NCBI GenBank assembly: GCA_017534885.1
Contig: JAFXVR010000067.1
Span: 1-32,563 of the forward strand
Reading direction: 5' to 3'
Length of the DNA: 32,563 nucleotides
Origin: Clostridia bacterium
GTDB taxonomy: Bacteria; Bacillota; Clostridia; Christensenellales; Aristaeellaceae
The translations under genes were made by a program, and so were the position numbers. Shown in pieces: positions 7,149-16,508 of the stretch. How positions within the stretch are numbered: the first letter of the stretch is position 1; each line of letters starts with the position of its first letter. Below the pieces are notes generated by a model. The model made no database searches. It worked only from the letters and a program-made list of their open reading frames with translations, and was not told where the DNA came from.

Positions 7149-9027
7149 GGTCAGGATTGTACTTATCGTGTTCTTTCGCCCCGCGCTTTTTCAGCCAGAC
7201 CTGCAGCACCGCGATGTCGGCGGGGTTCACTCCCGGAAGCCTCCCGGCGGCGCCCAGGGATGCCGGCGCGGCGGCGGCCAGCTTTTCCCGGGCTTCCAGC
7301 CGGAGGGCGCTGATCTCATGGTAAGGCAGGTCTTCCGGCAGGCGCACGTCCTCGAGGGCGCGGGCCTTGCGCACGGCCTCCTCCTCCTTCTGCAAATAGC
7401 CCTCATATTTCAGGGCGATGGCGGCCTGCTCCCGGGCTTCCGCCGGCGCGTCCAGCAGTTCGGGGGAACACTCCGCCAGATCTTCAAGGCTGATGCCCGG
7501 CCGTCTCAACAGCTCTTCCGCCGAGAGGGACGCGGCGGGATCCGGCTGAAGATGCCGCTCCAGCCACGCGGCGCGCTCCGGGCCCGGGGCGTAGCGGATG
7601 GCATGCAGTTTTGCCCTCAGCTCCCCGGTATCCCGCGCCTTTTTGCGCACCCGCTCCAACCGTTCGCTGGAGGCCAGGCCCACCGCCGCGCCGATCTCCG
7701 TCAGCCGCAGGTCGGCGTTGTCATGGCGCAGGTTGAGCCGGTATTCGGCGCGGGATGTCATCATGCGGTAGGGCTCGTCCGTACCCTTCAGCGTCAGGTC
7801 GTCGGTCATCACGCCGATGTACGCCTGATCCCGCCTGAGCACCAGCGGCTCCCTGCCTCCCAGCTTCAGCGCCGCGTTCACGCCCGCCATCAGCCCCTGA
7901 GCCGCGGCCTCCTCATAGCCGCTGGTGCCGTTCACCTGCCCGGCGAAATACAGCCCGGACACCCGGCGGCTCTCCAGGGTCGGCCGCAGCTCCCGGCTGT
8001 CGATCAGATCGTACTCGATGGCATAGCCCAGGCGGGTCAGCTCGCAGCGCTCCAGGCCGGGGATGGTGCGCAGCATCTTCCACTGCACGTCCTCCGGCAG
8101 GGAGGTGGACATGCCCTGCACATACCACTCCCGGCTCTCAGCGCCTTCGGGCTCCAGGAAAAGCTGATGCCGCTCCTTGTCCGCGAAGCGCACGATTTTC
8201 GTCTCGATGGACGGGCAGTAGCGCGGCCCCGTGCCGGTGATTGAGCCGGTGTACATGGGCGCCCGGTGCAGGTTTTCCCGGATGACGCGGTGGGTCTCCT
8301 CATTGGTCCAGGTCAGGTAGCAGACAGCGGTATTTTCGAGCTTTCGGTCGGTCATGAAGGAGAAAGGCGTCACCGGCTCGTCGCCCGCCTGCACTTCCAT
8401 GCGGTCGAAGTCAATGGAGCGCATGTCCACCCGGGCGGGCGTGCCGGTCTTGAAGCGTCTGAGCCCAAAGCCCAGCGCCTGCAGGCTCTCCGACAGCGGT
8501 CCTGAGGCCATCAGCCCCTGCGGCCCGCCAGTCCACTGGCATTCACCGATGATGATCCGCCCGTGCAGGTACACGCCTGTGGCCACCACCACCGCCCGGC
8601 AGGGAATCCTCGCGCCGGTGGCTAAGGTCACCCCGGTCACCCGGCCCGCTTCCGTCTCGATGGACACGCACTCGCCTTGGCGCAGCGTCAGCCGCTCCTG
8701 GGTCATCAGCGCCCGGCGCATCCGGTTCTGGTAGCGCTGCTTGTCCGACTGCGCCCTGAGCGCCAGCACCGCCGGCCCCTTTGAGCGGTTCAGCATCCGG
8801 CTCTGGAGCAGCGTATCGTCCGCGGCCAGGCCCATCTCCCCGCCCAAGGCGTCCACCTCGCGCACCAGCTGGCCCTTGGCCGAGCCCCCGATGGCCGGAT
8901 TGCAGGCCATCAGCGCCACGCCGTCGATGTTCAGCGTCAGCAGCAGCGTATCCAGCCCGAGCCTCGCCCCGGCCAGCGCCGCCTCACAGCCCGCGTGTCC
9001 CGCTCCGATCACAACCAAATCCGCCAA
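7132..9027 (-). CDS. mnmG: tRNA uridine-5-carboxymethylaminomethyl modification enzyme MnmG
   Basis: The FAD-dependent subunit that, with MnmE, builds the cmnm5 group on wobble uridine 34 of several tRNAs. At 631 residues it has the normal length. The FAD-binding motif [10 protein letters not shown] is at residues 8-17, followed by [22 protein letters not shown] (hallmark, read in two parts) and C-terminal motifs such as [14 protein letters not shown] chose the TTG at 9027 because GGAGGT is 6 bases upstream and the protein then begins directly with the Rossmann strand as in homologues. The ATG at 9051 overlaps that site, and the open frame extends further without homology. It stands alone, with no mnmE or rsmG beside it. 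Confidence 0.93.
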   Translation of the reverse strand: MADLVVIGAGHAGCEAALAGARLGLDTLLLTLNIDGVALMACNPAIGGSAKGQLVREVDALGGEMGLAADDTLLQSRMLNRSKGPAVLALRAQSDKQRYQNRMRRALMTQERLTLRQGECVSIETEAGRVTGVTLATGARIPCRAVVVATGVYLHGRIIIGECQWTGGPQGLMASGPLSESLQALGFGLRRFKTGTPARVDMRSIDFDRMEVQAGDEPVTPFSFMTDRKLENTAVCYLTWTNEETHRVIRENLHRAPMYTGSITGTGPRYCPSIETKIVRFADKERHQLFLEPEGAESREWYVQGMSTSLPEDVQWKMLRTIPGLERCELTRLGYAIEYDLIDSRELRPTLESRRVSGLYFAGQVNGTSGYEEAAAQGLMAGVNAALKLGGREPLVLRRDQAYIGVMTDDLTLKGTDEPYRMMTSRAEYRLNLRHDNADLRLTEIGAAVGLASSERLERVRKKARDTGELRAKLHAIRYAPGPERAAWLERHLQPDPAASLSAEELLRRPGISLEDLAECSPELLDAPAEAREQAAIALKYEGYLQKEEEAVRKARALEDVRLPEDLPYHEISALRLEAREKLAAAAPASLGAAGRLPGVNPADIAVLQVWLKKRGAKEHDKYNPDLDSPV

Positions 9028-9138
9028 GGGGATACCTCCATGCCGCTTCATCAGAATAGGAAATTGGATTGCCCGTCTTTTGATTCTGCGCGGCGGGGAA
9101 AAATCCTGCACGGAGGCGCTGAAACCTGCCAGCCGCAC

Positions 9139-9167
9139 TTGCAAAGCTGGTGCTGACCGGGTATAAT
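9139..9167 (+). promoter_or_regulatory. Promoter of fbp
   Basis: TTGCAA (9139-9144), a 17-bp spacer and a perfect TATAAT (9162-9167), 80 bp before the fbp start. It lies in the divergent region between mnmG and fbp. Confidence 0.75.
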
Positions 9168-9247
9168 GAACACAGAGAACAGCGATCCGCTTGAAATCCG
9201 CCATACAGACCGCCGCGGCAGACTGCCGAGCCGAAAGGAAGATGACC

Positions 9248-11179
9248 ATGAACGAAGCGCTGTCCCCCGACCGGCTGAAGTACCTCCGGCTGCTGGCTGA
9301 GCAGTATCCCACCATCGAGGCCCTGTGCACGGAGATCACGCGGCTCAGCGCCCAGCTCAGCCTGCCCAAGGGCACCGAGCACTTCATGAGCGATATTCAC
9401 GGGGAATACGAGGCCTTCTGCCACATCATGAACAACTGCTCCGGCGTGATCCGGGAGAAGGTGCACCTCTGGCTGGGCAATCAGCTGACTGAAGCCCAGG
9501 CCGACGCCCTCTGCACCCTGATCTACTACCCGGAGGCCATTCTCAAGCGCTGTCGACAGAAGGGGCTGAGTACGCCGGAGTGGTACCGGACGCAGGTCGA
9601 AAGGCTGGTGCAGCTGGCGCGGATGCTCTCCTCCAAGTACACCCGGGAGAAGGTCCGGCGCGCCATGCCGGCTGACTGGCGTTTTCTGCTGGACGAGCTG
9701 CTGCATTTCCAGTCCGACGAGCCGGAAGCCCTCTCCGAGCAGGATGTCAACCGCCAGCGCTATCACGACGCCATTGTGGACGCGCTGATCTCCACCCAGA
9801 GCGGCGACAGCCTGATCACTGCCTTAGCGGTACTCATCAAGCATCTGGCGGTGGACCGTCTCCATGTGGTAGGCGACATCTTTGACCGGGGCCCCCGGGC
9901 GGACAGCATCATGGACATCCTCTGCGCCCACCACTCGGTGGACATCGAGTGGGGCAACCATGACATCCTCTGGATGGGCGCGGCCGCCGGCAGCGAGGTC
10001 TGCGCCGCGGGGGTGGCGCGCAACTGCCTGGCCTACGGCAACACGGAGATCCTCGAAAGGGGCTATGGCATTCCCCTGCGGGATCTCACCCTGCTCTGCG
10101 AGAAATGCTATCCCGAGCTCCCGCTGAACAAGGCCATGCAGCAAGTCATCACCGCCATCATGTTCAAGCTGGAAGGCCAGCTGGCGGAACGCAATCCCTC
10201 CTTCGGGCTGGAAGGCCGCCGCCTGCTGCACCGCATTGACTGGAATAAGGCAAAGGTGGAGGCTGACGGGGCGACCTGGCCGGTGGATCTGAGCCTGCTG
10301 CGCACCGTCGACCCCGCCCGGCCCTATCAGCTGACCGATGAGGAGCAGGCGGTGATCGAAAGCCTCCGGGACGCCTTCACCCACAGCATCCGCCTGCGGG
10401 AGCATGTGGCCTTCCTCTACCGGCGCGGCTGGCTCTACCGGGTCTTCAACGGCAACCTGATCCTCCACGGCTGTGTGCCCATGAACCCGGACGGCAGCTT
10501 CCTGGCCAAGGAGCTGGAAGGCCAGTCCCTGTCCGGCCGGGAGCTGATGGACTACGCCGACCGCATCGCCCGGCGCGCCTTCTACACCGGCGATCAGTAT
10601 GCCTTAGACTTCATGTGGTATCTGTGGTGCGGCAGCGACTCCCCCCTCTGCGGCCGGGAGATCAAGACCTTTGCCCGGGCTTACATCCACAATCCCGAGG
10701 CCTGGGAGGAGCCCCGCAACGCCTATTACGCCCTCTACAACAGCGAGAAGGTCTGCGAGCGCATTCTGGCCGCCTTCGGCCTGACCAGCAGCGAGAGCCG
10801 CATCATCAACGGCCACACGCCCATCCGCGTCACCCACGGCGAGAGCCCGCTGAAGGCCGGCGGCCGGCTGGTGGTCATCGACGGCGGCTTCTGCCGGGCC
10901 TACCAGAAGACCACGGGCATCGCCGGCTACACCCTCATCTCCAACAGCCACGGCATGCGGCTGATGAGCCACCAGCCCTTCACCTCCCTGCGGGACGCAC
11001 AGGAAAAGGGCCGGGATATTCACTCCCAGTCCTTTGAGTTCGCCACATGGCCCGAGCGCCGCTATGCGCTGGACACCGACAACGGCCAGCGCCTGGACGC
11101 CCGCCGCCGCGACCTGATCGAGCTGCTGGCGGCCTGCCGCTCCGGCGCGGTCAGCCTGCAGGCCGCCGCGAATCCGTGA
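9248..11179 (+). CDS. fbp: Fructose-1,6-bisphosphatase, class III
   Basis: Hydrolyses fructose 1,6-bisphosphate in gluconeogenesis; class III is the Firmicutes type, built on a metallophosphatase fold and unrelated to the E. coli enzyme. The 643 residues match the family length. Metal-binding blocks are visible in order: [10 protein letters not shown] (48-57), [11 protein letters not shown] and [12 protein letters not shown] in the middle, and NGHTPI near the C terminus. AAAGGAAG at 9234-9241 fits the ATG at 9248 best; an ATG at 9242 is also possible. It has its own promoter and appears monocistronic, convergent with bcp only 7 bp away and with no obvious terminator between them. Confidence 0.95.
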   Translation: MNEALSPDRLKYLRLLAEQYPTIEALCTEITRLSAQLSLPKGTEHFMSDIHGEYEAFCHIMNNCSGVIREKVHLWLGNQLTEAQADALCTLIYYPEAILKRCRQKGLSTPEWYRTQVERLVQLARMLSSKYTREKVRRAMPADWRFLLDELLHFQSDEPEALSEQDVNRQRYHDAIVDALISTQSGDSLITALAVLIKHLAVDRLHVVGDIFDRGPRADSIMDILCAHHSVDIEWGNHDILWMGAAAGSEVCAAGVARNCLAYGNTEILERGYGIPLRDLTLLCEKCYPELPLNKAMQQVITAIMFKLEGQLAERNPSFGLEGRRLLHRIDWNKAKVEADGATWPVDLSLLRTVDPARPYQLTDEEQAVIESLRDAFTHSIRLREHVAFLYRRGWLYRVFNGNLILHGCVPMNPDGSFLAKELEGQSLSGRELMDYADRIARRAFYTGDQYALDFMWYLWCGSDSPLCGREIKTFARAYIHNPEAWEEPRNAYYALYNSEKVCERILAAFGLTSSESRIINGHTPIRVTHGESPLKAGGRLVVIDGGFCRAYQKTTGIAGYTLISNSHGMRLMSHQPFTSLRDAQEKGRDIHSQSFEFATWPERRYALDTDNGQRLDARRRDLIELLAACRSGAVSLQAAANP

Positions 11180-11186
11180 GGCGCGC

Positions 11187-11639
11187 TCACAGCGCTTCCA
11201 GCATCTGCTGTGGGTTCTCCGCCGCCTTCACCTTGCCGAAGGCTTTCACGATCACGCCCTGTTCATCGATCAGGTAGGTGGTGCGGACGACGCCCACGGT
11301 GGACTTGCCGTACATCATCTTTTCTTTCCACACATCATAGGCCTGGAGGACTTCTTTCTCCGGGTCGGCCAGGAGGATGAAGGGCAGCCCGTACTTCTCC
11401 TCAAACTTTTTGTGGGAAGCCGCCGTATCCTTGCTGACGCCGATCACCACCGCGCCTTTCTCAAGGAAGTGGGGGTACAGTTCCGCAAAGCCGCAGGCCT
11501 GTTTGGTGCAGCCAGCGGTCATGTCTTTGGAGTAGAAGTACAGCACCACCTTCTGCCCGAGGAAGTCCGAGAGGGAGCGCGGCTGGCCGTTCTGATCCTG
11601 CAGGGTGAAATCCGGGGCTTTGGTTCCGATGTCCAGCAT
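11187..11639 (-). CDS. bcp: Thioredoxin-dependent peroxiredoxin (Bcp/PrxQ type)
   Basis: A 150-residue thiol peroxidase that reduces hydroperoxides. The peroxidatic Cys44 is in TAGCTKQAC and Cys49 is the likely resolving Cys, the PrxQ spacing. The usual YPKDxTPGC loop reads YSKDMTAGC, so two common prolines are replaced by Ser and Ala; the active-site Thr and Cys are intact. AAGGAG lies 8 bases before the ATG. It begins 21 bp after the DUF2804 gene on the same strand, so the two probably share a transcript. Confidence 0.92.
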   Translation of the reverse strand: MLDIGTKAPDFTLQDQNGQPRSLSDFLGQKVVLYFYSKDMTAGCTKQACGFAELYPHFLEKGAVVIGVSKDTAASHKKFEEKYGLPFILLADPEKEVLQAYDVWKEKMMYGKSTVGVVRTTYLIDEQGVIVKAFGKVKAAENPQQMLEAL

Positions 11640-11660
11640 AATCCATTCTCCTTTTCGTTT

Positions 11661-12683
11661 TCAGTATCTGTTGTGCACCTTTTCCGCAAAGCACATCATA
11701 TCCCTGACCTCGATGGGCGTGCCGTCGTCCAGGATGGCCCGCCCGCTCATCCGGCCGAAGACCTGGTGCTGATCCGAGACCAGCAGCTTGAAGTCGATCT
11801 TCGCCGCCCGGTCCAGCACCGGCACAAAATCCATTTCAAAGCGGCCGTCCGATGAGGTGAATTTCCAGGGCTCCATATAGCTGTTCTCCGGGATGTGGAA
11901 GGTCACATCGTCCAGCTTGTGGAGCTTCCCGCCGTAGAACAGGGCGTTTTCCGTGGCGGCCTTTGTGTCGCCGAAGCCATAGCCGATGTTGAAGCCGAAG
12001 GGCACGCCGCCGATGTCCGCGTTGCCGGAGCCCCAGTGCCAGGTGTTGTCGTAGGTCCAGACACCCCGGCCCCAGTCTAAGGTGCCAAAGTCTGTCGCGG
12101 GGTCGAAGGAATGGCGAACGCCGTTCCACTCCATCCAGCCCGAGGCGCGCATGCAGTTAATCTTCTGGTTGTAATAGAAATGCCCCTGCCTGGGCCAGGG
12201 CGTCGCGATGACCATCGAGTCCATCTCCGGCTGTTGCAGGACGATGTCGCAGTCGAAGGGTCTGCCCTCGTGGAAGCGCTCAAAATGGCAGGTGATATGC
12301 CGCGTTCCCTTGTCCGGGGAAAACCGCATCTGAATCCGCTGATCCTCATAGACCGTATCCCCGGCGGAGGAATCCGGCGGCAGGCGCAGTTTGCCCATGG
12401 GGAAAGCGCTGAGCACGGTTTCCGTATGCTCCCAGGGTCTGTCGCCGAAAGTCAGCAGGGACACCGACTGCAGACCGATGTACCCGTCGTCTGAGATGGT
12501 GAACGCGCCGGCGAAGCCCTGCCCCATCACCAGGTAATAGTCCCATTCCTTGATCCGCCAGGCCGGCGCCTTGATCCGGCTCCGGTCGTATCGCTGCACC
12601 AGCTGCCGCGACCAGCCGGGCTCCGCCAGGTTGCCGCGGCTGTCCAGCAGCTCCCGCGGCGCTGTGACTTCATGGTTGCGCAT
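11661..12683 (-). CDS. DUF2804 family protein
   Basis: A 340-residue soluble protein matching the DUF2804 family in length and in its landmarks: an opening block with LLDSRGNLAEPGW, the central YYNQKINCMRASGWM, and the aromatic LDWGRGVWTYDNTWHWGSG. There is no signal peptide or membrane helix. Family members are widespread in gut bacteria and have no established activity that I know of; the many aromatic residues suggest a beta-rich, possibly carbohydrate- or lipid-binding fold, but that is a guess. It has its own promoter and is followed by the Bcp peroxiredoxin. Confidence 0.8.
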   Translation of the reverse strand: MRNHEVTAPRELLDSRGNLAEPGWSRQLVQRYDRSRIKAPAWRIKEWDYYLVMGQGFAGAFTISDDGYIGLQSVSLLTFGDRPWEHTETVLSAFPMGKLRLPPDSSAGDTVYEDQRIQMRFSPDKGTRHITCHFERFHEGRPFDCDIVLQQPEMDSMVIATPWPRQGHFYYNQKINCMRASGWMEWNGVRHSFDPATDFGTLDWGRGVWTYDNTWHWGSGNADIGGVPFGFNIGYGFGDTKAATENALFYGGKLHKLDDVTFHIPENSYMEPWKFTSSDGRFEMDFVPVLDRAAKIDFKLLVSDQHQVFGRMSGRAILDDGTPIEVRDMMCFAEKVHNRY

Positions 12684-12764
12684 ACTGTGACGCTCCTGTT
12701 CTGTTCTTCTGTTCAGCCGGTGTTTCCCGTCAGGTCTGCCCGGCTGTTTTTTGCTGTCAGGGAA

Positions 12765-12792
12765 ATTATACCACGAAGCCCCGCAATATCAA
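12765..12792 (-). promoter_or_regulatory. Promoter of the DUF2804-bcp operon
   Basis: On the minus strand TTGATA (12792-12787), a 16-bp spacer and TATAAT (12770-12765) with TGG just before the -10. About 80 bp lie between it and the start codon at 12683. Confidence 0.7.
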
Positions 12793-12850
12793 GGGAGAAA
12801 TGCAGGGCCGGAGACCGGGATACTCTCTTGGAGCAGCCCCGTCATTTCTG

Positions 12851-12879
12851 TTGTCAATCCATATGAGATATGGTAGAAT
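12851..12879 (+). promoter_or_regulatory. Promoter with palindromic operator for the HTH-kinase-CYTH operon
   Basis: TTGTCA (12851-12856), a 17-bp spacer and TAGAAT (12874-12879). The spacer holds a perfect palindrome CCATAT-GAG-ATATGG (12859-12873). A dimeric regulator bound there would block RNA polymerase, and the first gene downstream encodes an XRE-type DNA-binding domain, so autoregulation is likely. Confidence 0.65.
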
Positions 12880-12967
12880 ACCGGCGAATCAATATCTACC
12901 GGCATTCGACAGCCAGGCCTTGCGCTGTGCTGTTCTGATGCGTATGATGAGATCGGGAGGTGGGAAG

Positions 12968-14269
12968 ATGCTGGATTGCACATTCGGGAACCGGCTGAGC
13001 GAACTGAGGAAAAAGAGCGGCCTGTCACAGGCGGAGCTGGGGAAGCTTCTCCATGTGACCAACAAAGCCGTGTCCAAGTGGGAGAACGGCAAAGCCAAAC
13101 CGGCGCTGGACATCGTGGGGAAGCTGGCGGACGCCCTGAACGTTTCGGTGGACGAGCTGCTGGAAGCGCCCGCCGGGGAGAAGCAGATCACCAGGATCGT
13201 GATCACCGGCGGCCCCTGCGCCGGCAAAACCACGGCGATGAGCTGGATTCAGAACGCCTTCACCAAGAAGGGCTATGCCGTCCTCTTTGTGGACGAGACC
13301 GCGACGCAGCTGATCTCCGGCGGCGCGGCGCCGTGGCTGTCCACGTCCGCGAGGGATTTCCAGCTCTGGCTGCTGCGCCTGCAGCTGGACAAGGAAAGGG
13401 CGTTCACCGAGATCGCGAAGACCTTCAAGAACAGCAAGGTGCTCATCGTGTGCGACCGGGGCGCTCTGGACAACCGGGCCTACATGAGCGACGCGGACTT
13501 CCGCTATGTGCTCAGGTCGCTGAACACCAGCGAGGTGGAGCTGCGGGATCAGTACGACGCGGTCTTCCACCTGGTGACCGCCGCCAAGGGTGCAGAGCGC
13601 TTCTACACCTTAGCCAACAACGCGGCGCGCACCGAGACACCGGAGCAGGCCGCGGCGCTGGACGACAAGCTGATCGCCGCCTGGACAGGCCACCCGCACC
13701 TGCGCGTGATCGACAACAGCACGGAATTCGACGCGAAGATGCGCCGCCTGATCGGGGAAATCTCCTCCTTCCTCGGCGAGCCTGAGCCCATGGAGATTGA
13801 GCGCAAATTCCTGATCAAATATCCCAACCTGAAAGAGCTGGAAAGCCTGCCCAACTGCCAGAGGGTGGACATCCTGCAGATTTACCTGCAGTCCAGCGAC
13901 AGCGCGGAGGAGGTTCGCATCCGCCAGCGCGGCCAGGACGGGCACTTCATCTACTTCATGACACGGAAGCGGAAAGCCGGCGATGGCAAGCGGGTGGAGA
14001 TCGAGAAGCGGCTGACCCAGGAGGAATTCCTGGCGCTGATGCCCCAGGCCGACCCCGCCTGCCGTCCGATCCGCAAGCAGCGGTACTGCCTGAGCGAGAA
14101 TGGGCTGTACTATGAGATCGATATCTACCCCGAGTGGAAACACCAGGCTATCATGGAAATCGAGCTGCGTGACGAGAACCAGCGCATTGAGTATCCCGAC
14201 TGCGTCGAGGTCATCCGGGAAGTCACCAACGAGGAAGCGTTCAGCAACCGCGCCCTTGCGGAAGTGTAA
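12968..14269 (+). CDS. XRE regulator fused to P-loop (AAA_28/NadR-like) and CYTH domains
   Basis: A 433-residue three-domain protein. Residues 8-63 are an XRE helix-turn-helix (LSQAELGKLLHVTNKAVSKWENG, in parts). Residues about 74-265 form a P-loop domain with Walker A GGPCAGKTT (81-89) and an acidic strand LIVCDRG, as in the AAA_28 family that includes the NadR kinase domain and Ttd14. Residues 275-433 are a CYTH triphosphate-tunnel domain opening with the diagnostic ExExK motif (EIERK, E276, E278, K280). A P-loop plus CYTH pair occurs in Ttd14-like proteins; here a DNA-binding domain is added. GGGAGGTGG (12955-12963) selects the ATG at 12968 over the longer frame. The next gene, 14 bp away, is an ECF transporter S component, so a regulator that senses or phosphorylates an imported vitamin or nucleotide is a reasonable idea but unproven. 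Confidence 0.85.
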   Translation: MLDCTFGNRLSELRKKSGLSQAELGKLLHVTNKAVSKWENGKAKPALDIVGKLADALNVSVDELLEAPAGEKQITRIVITGGPCAGKTTAMSWIQNAFTKKGYAVLFVDETATQLISGGAAPWLSTSARDFQLWLLRLQLDKERAFTEIAKTFKNSKVLIVCDRGALDNRAYMSDADFRYVLRSLNTSEVELRDQYDAVFHLVTAAKGAERFYTLANNAARTETPEQAAALDDKLIAAWTGHPHLRVIDNSTEFDAKMRRLIGEISSFLGEPEPMEIERKFLIKYPNLKELESLPNCQRVDILQIYLQSSDSAEEVRIRQRGQDGHFIYFMTRKRKAGDGKRVEIEKRLTQEEFLALMPQADPACRPIRKQRYCLSENGLYYEIDIYPEWKHQAIMEIELRDENQRIEYPDCVEVIREVTNEEAFSNRALAEV

Positions 14270-14283
14270 AGGAGGTTATCATC

Positions 14284-14841
14284 ATGAAGGCAGCCACTCA
14301 GCGGATCACTCTCCTGGCCGTCGGCATCGCCCTCTTCGTCGCCCTCTCCCTGTGCCTGCAGGTGCCGGTGTTTGAGAACTACTACCTCTGCCTGGGCTAC
14401 GTGGTCATGGCGGTCTACTGCTACTCCTTCGGCACCCTCAGCGGAACCATCGTGGGCACCCTCGGCGTCGTCCTCTACTGCGTGGTGATCAACGGTTTCC
14501 GGGGCATGCCCGGGTGGGCGCTGGGCAATGTGGTCATCGGCATCGCGCTGGGGCTGACCTTCCGGGCGACCAGGCAGATGCGCAGCGCTGTGCTGCGAAC
14601 CGCGCTGAACATCGCGGCCATCGCCGCAGGCACCGCCCTGGGCATCCTGATCGTGAAGTCCGCCACGGAAAGCCTGCTGTACGCCCAGCTGATGGCGGTG
14701 CGCATCGGCAAGAACGTCACTGCCTTTGTGGCGGATCTGGTGGTGCTGGCCGTCAGCCTGCCGGTCTGCCTCCTGGTTGACCCGACGGCGCGGAAGCTGT
14801 TCCCCCAGCTGGCGGCAGGTCCGTCAGCCCGGGAGCAGTAA
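14284..14841 (+). CDS. ECF transporter S component (substrate-binding membrane subunit)
   Basis: A 185-residue hydrophobic protein with about five to six membrane helices and no signal peptide, the size and layout of S components of energy-coupling-factor vitamin importers. The N-terminal block ALSLCLQVPVFENYYLCLGY and the following VVMAVYCYSFG resemble uncharacterised S components of Clostridia. AGGAGG lies 6 bases before the ATG. No ECF ATPase or T subunit is present here, so it would use shared group II modules encoded elsewhere. The substrate is unknown; the kinase-CYTH gene directly upstream suggests a phosphorylatable vitamin or nucleoside. Confidence 0.8.
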   Translation: MKAATQRITLLAVGIALFVALSLCLQVPVFENYYLCLGYVVMAVYCYSFGTLSGTIVGTLGVVLYCVVINGFRGMPGWALGNVVIGIALGLTFRATRQMRSAVLRTALNIAAIAAGTALGILIVKSATESLLYAQLMAVRIGKNVTAFVADLVVLAVSLPVCLLVDPTARKLFPQLAAGPSAREQ

Positions 14842-14861
14842 GCAGTCTGAGAGGTACGCCT

Positions 14862-15923
14862 ATGCCAACTGACAGCGGCAAGAAAGTCATCATCCTCTAT
14901 ATTCTTCAGATTCTCCAGCGGTATACGGACCGGGATCACAGCCTGACCCAGCAGCAGATCATGGAGAAGCTGCGCAGCGATTACGACGTGGAGGTCAACC
15001 GGGCGACGGTGCGGCGGAACCTCAGTGACCTCATCGACGCCGGGTACAGCATCCAGTATACGGAGGTGGTGCGCTCCCAGGTCAGCCGCGCCACGGGCGA
15101 GACAGAGGAGAACGTCATCTGTACCGACCTGTACTATGAGCACGACTTCACCGAGCCGGAGCTCCACATGCTGATCGACGGCCTGCTGTTCTCGCGCTCC
15201 GTCCCCTACCGGCAGCGCCGCCAGCTGATCGACAAGCTGGGCCGGCTCTCCAGCGTCCACTTCAACCAGCGGATGAACCATGTACGCTGCATGAGCGCCG
15301 ACTCCCCCCAGAACCCGGAGCTCTTTCACACCATCGATATACTGGATGAGGCGATCACCACAGGCCGGCAGGTGCGCGTCACCTACAATTTCTACGGCAC
15401 CGACCTGAAGCTGCATCCCAGCCTGACCGGGGACGGCCAGCCCCGCCGCCAGACGCTGAACCCCTACCAGCTGGTGGCCAGCGAAGGCCGCTATTACCTG
15501 ATCTGCAACAACGATCACTACGACACAGTTTCCAACTACCGGGTGGACCGGATCACGGGCATTGAGCTGCTGGAGACCCCCGTCAAGCCCCGAAGCCAGG
15601 TCATCGGCCTGGAGGACGGGCTGAACCTGCAGGAGTACGTCTACCAAAATCCCAACATGTTTTCCGGCAAAACGGAGAACGTGGAATTCGTCATTCCCCG
15701 GAGCGCCGTCAGCCTGGTGATCGACTATTTCGGCAAGCACGTCTCCTTCTATGACCTGGAGGACGGCCAGGTCAGCTGCCGCCTGATGGTCAGCGGCGAG
15801 GCCATGAAGCACTGGGCGGTGCAGTTCGCAAATATTGCGCGGGTCACCGCCCCGGCCTCTCTGGTGGAGGAGATCCGCGGAGAGCTGCGGAAGGCCTGTT
15901 CGCTGTATGATATAACCGATTAG
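14862..15923 (+). CDS. WYL-domain transcriptional regulator
   Basis: A 353-residue regulator with an N-terminal winged helix-turn-helix (about 10-75, including RATVRRNLSDLIDAGYSI) and a central WYL domain (about 150-235, with RRQTLNPYQLVASEGRYYLICNN, in parts) followed by a C-terminal WCX-like extension. WYL proteins bind nucleic acid or nucleotide ligands and control many stress and defence genes; here the partner is not evident. It follows the S-component gene by 20 bp and is probably the third gene of that operon. The start is supported by GAGAGG 8 bases upstream. Confidence 0.88.
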   Translation: MPTDSGKKVIILYILQILQRYTDRDHSLTQQQIMEKLRSDYDVEVNRATVRRNLSDLIDAGYSIQYTEVVRSQVSRATGETEENVICTDLYYEHDFTEPELHMLIDGLLFSRSVPYRQRRQLIDKLGRLSSVHFNQRMNHVRCMSADSPQNPELFHTIDILDEAITTGRQVRVTYNFYGTDLKLHPSLTGDGQPRRQTLNPYQLVASEGRYYLICNNDHYDTVSNYRVDRITGIELLETPVKPRSQVIGLEDGLNLQEYVYQNPNMFSGKTENVEFVIPRSAVSLVIDYFGKHVSFYDLEDGQVSCRLMVSGEAMKHWAVQFANIARVTAPASLVEEIRGELRKACSLYDITD

Positions 15924-16039
15924 CCGCGATGGTGAAAAATCGCATCATCCCATCTGCTATGATACAGATGATCCCAGCGATCAGCCCCCTCGCATCAGAA
16001 ACGCATTTTGAATCCCGATCCCCAAAGGAGGTCTGCAGG

Positions 16040-16402
16040 ATGAAGATCTATTTCACCATCGCCGGCACCAAGCACCACTACGGCCAGGAGTTCATGAAGC
16101 CGGACATGAAGGTGCGCCTCGAAAAAGAGCCCGACAACGATTTCGACCGGGAGGCCATCAAGGTCATGATGGAGGGTCTCGGCCACGTGGGCTATGTGGC
16201 CAACAGCCCGTACACCGTCATCGGCGAGAGCTACAGCGCCGGCCGACTGTACGACAAGATCGGTGACACCGCCGAGGGCACCGTGCTGTACGTGCTGGAC
16301 AAGGGCGTCCTCTGCTTTCTCGAGCTTGAAGGCCCAGAACGCAAGCCGGAAGACAGCCCGGCTGATGAGCCGAAGGACAGCCCGGAAGACGCACAGGCGT
16401 GA
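16040..16402 (+). CDS. HIRAN-domain protein
   Basis: A 120-residue protein made up of a HIRAN domain, the fold that binds single-stranded or damaged DNA ends in HLTF/Rad5-type helicases and also occurs alone in bacteria. Visible landmarks are ITFTIAGTKHHYG-like strand 1 (here YFTIAGTKHHYG), the acidic motif EPDNDFDREAIKV, and the Gly-rich GHVGYVANSPYTV. The last 25 residues are an acidic, proline-rich tail with a repeated DSP(A/E)DEPK pattern and are probably disordered. AAAGGAGG (16024-16031) supports the ATG at 16040; the longer frame from 15929 lacks homology. Its exact role, perhaps in DNA repair, is inferred. Confidence 0.85.
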   Translation: MKIYFTIAGTKHHYGQEFMKPDMKVRLEKEPDNDFDREAIKVMMEGLGHVGYVANSPYTVIGESYSAGRLYDKIGDTAEGTVLYVLDKGVLCFLELEGPERKPEDSPADEPKDSPEDAQA

Positions 16403-16455
16403 CAAGTAAAGCTGACGCAAAGCCTTCCCCTGCCGGGCTTTCTGACCGATAGCGC

Positions 16456-16491
16456 AAGGCACCCGCACAAAGCCGCGTGCGGGTGCCTTTT
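16456..16491. terminator. Intrinsic terminator between the HIRAN gene and pgmB
   Basis: A perfect 13-bp stem, AAGGCACCCGCAC (16456-16468) and GTGCGGGTGCCTT (16477-16489), with an 8-nt loop and a T run at its end. It lies between convergent genes and can act on both. Confidence 0.85.
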
Positions 16492-16508
16492 GCGGTGCAA
16501 TGCAAGCC

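Noticed and set aside
14475..15812. 445-residue open frame on the minus strand opposite the S-component and WYL genes
   Set aside because: Low-complexity composition and complete overlap with two well-supported genes that have ribosome binding sites.
15951..15970. CATCTG/CAGATG inverted repeat upstream of the HIRAN gene
   Set aside because: Six-base arms around a TATGAT with a poor -35; it could be an operator but chance is likely.
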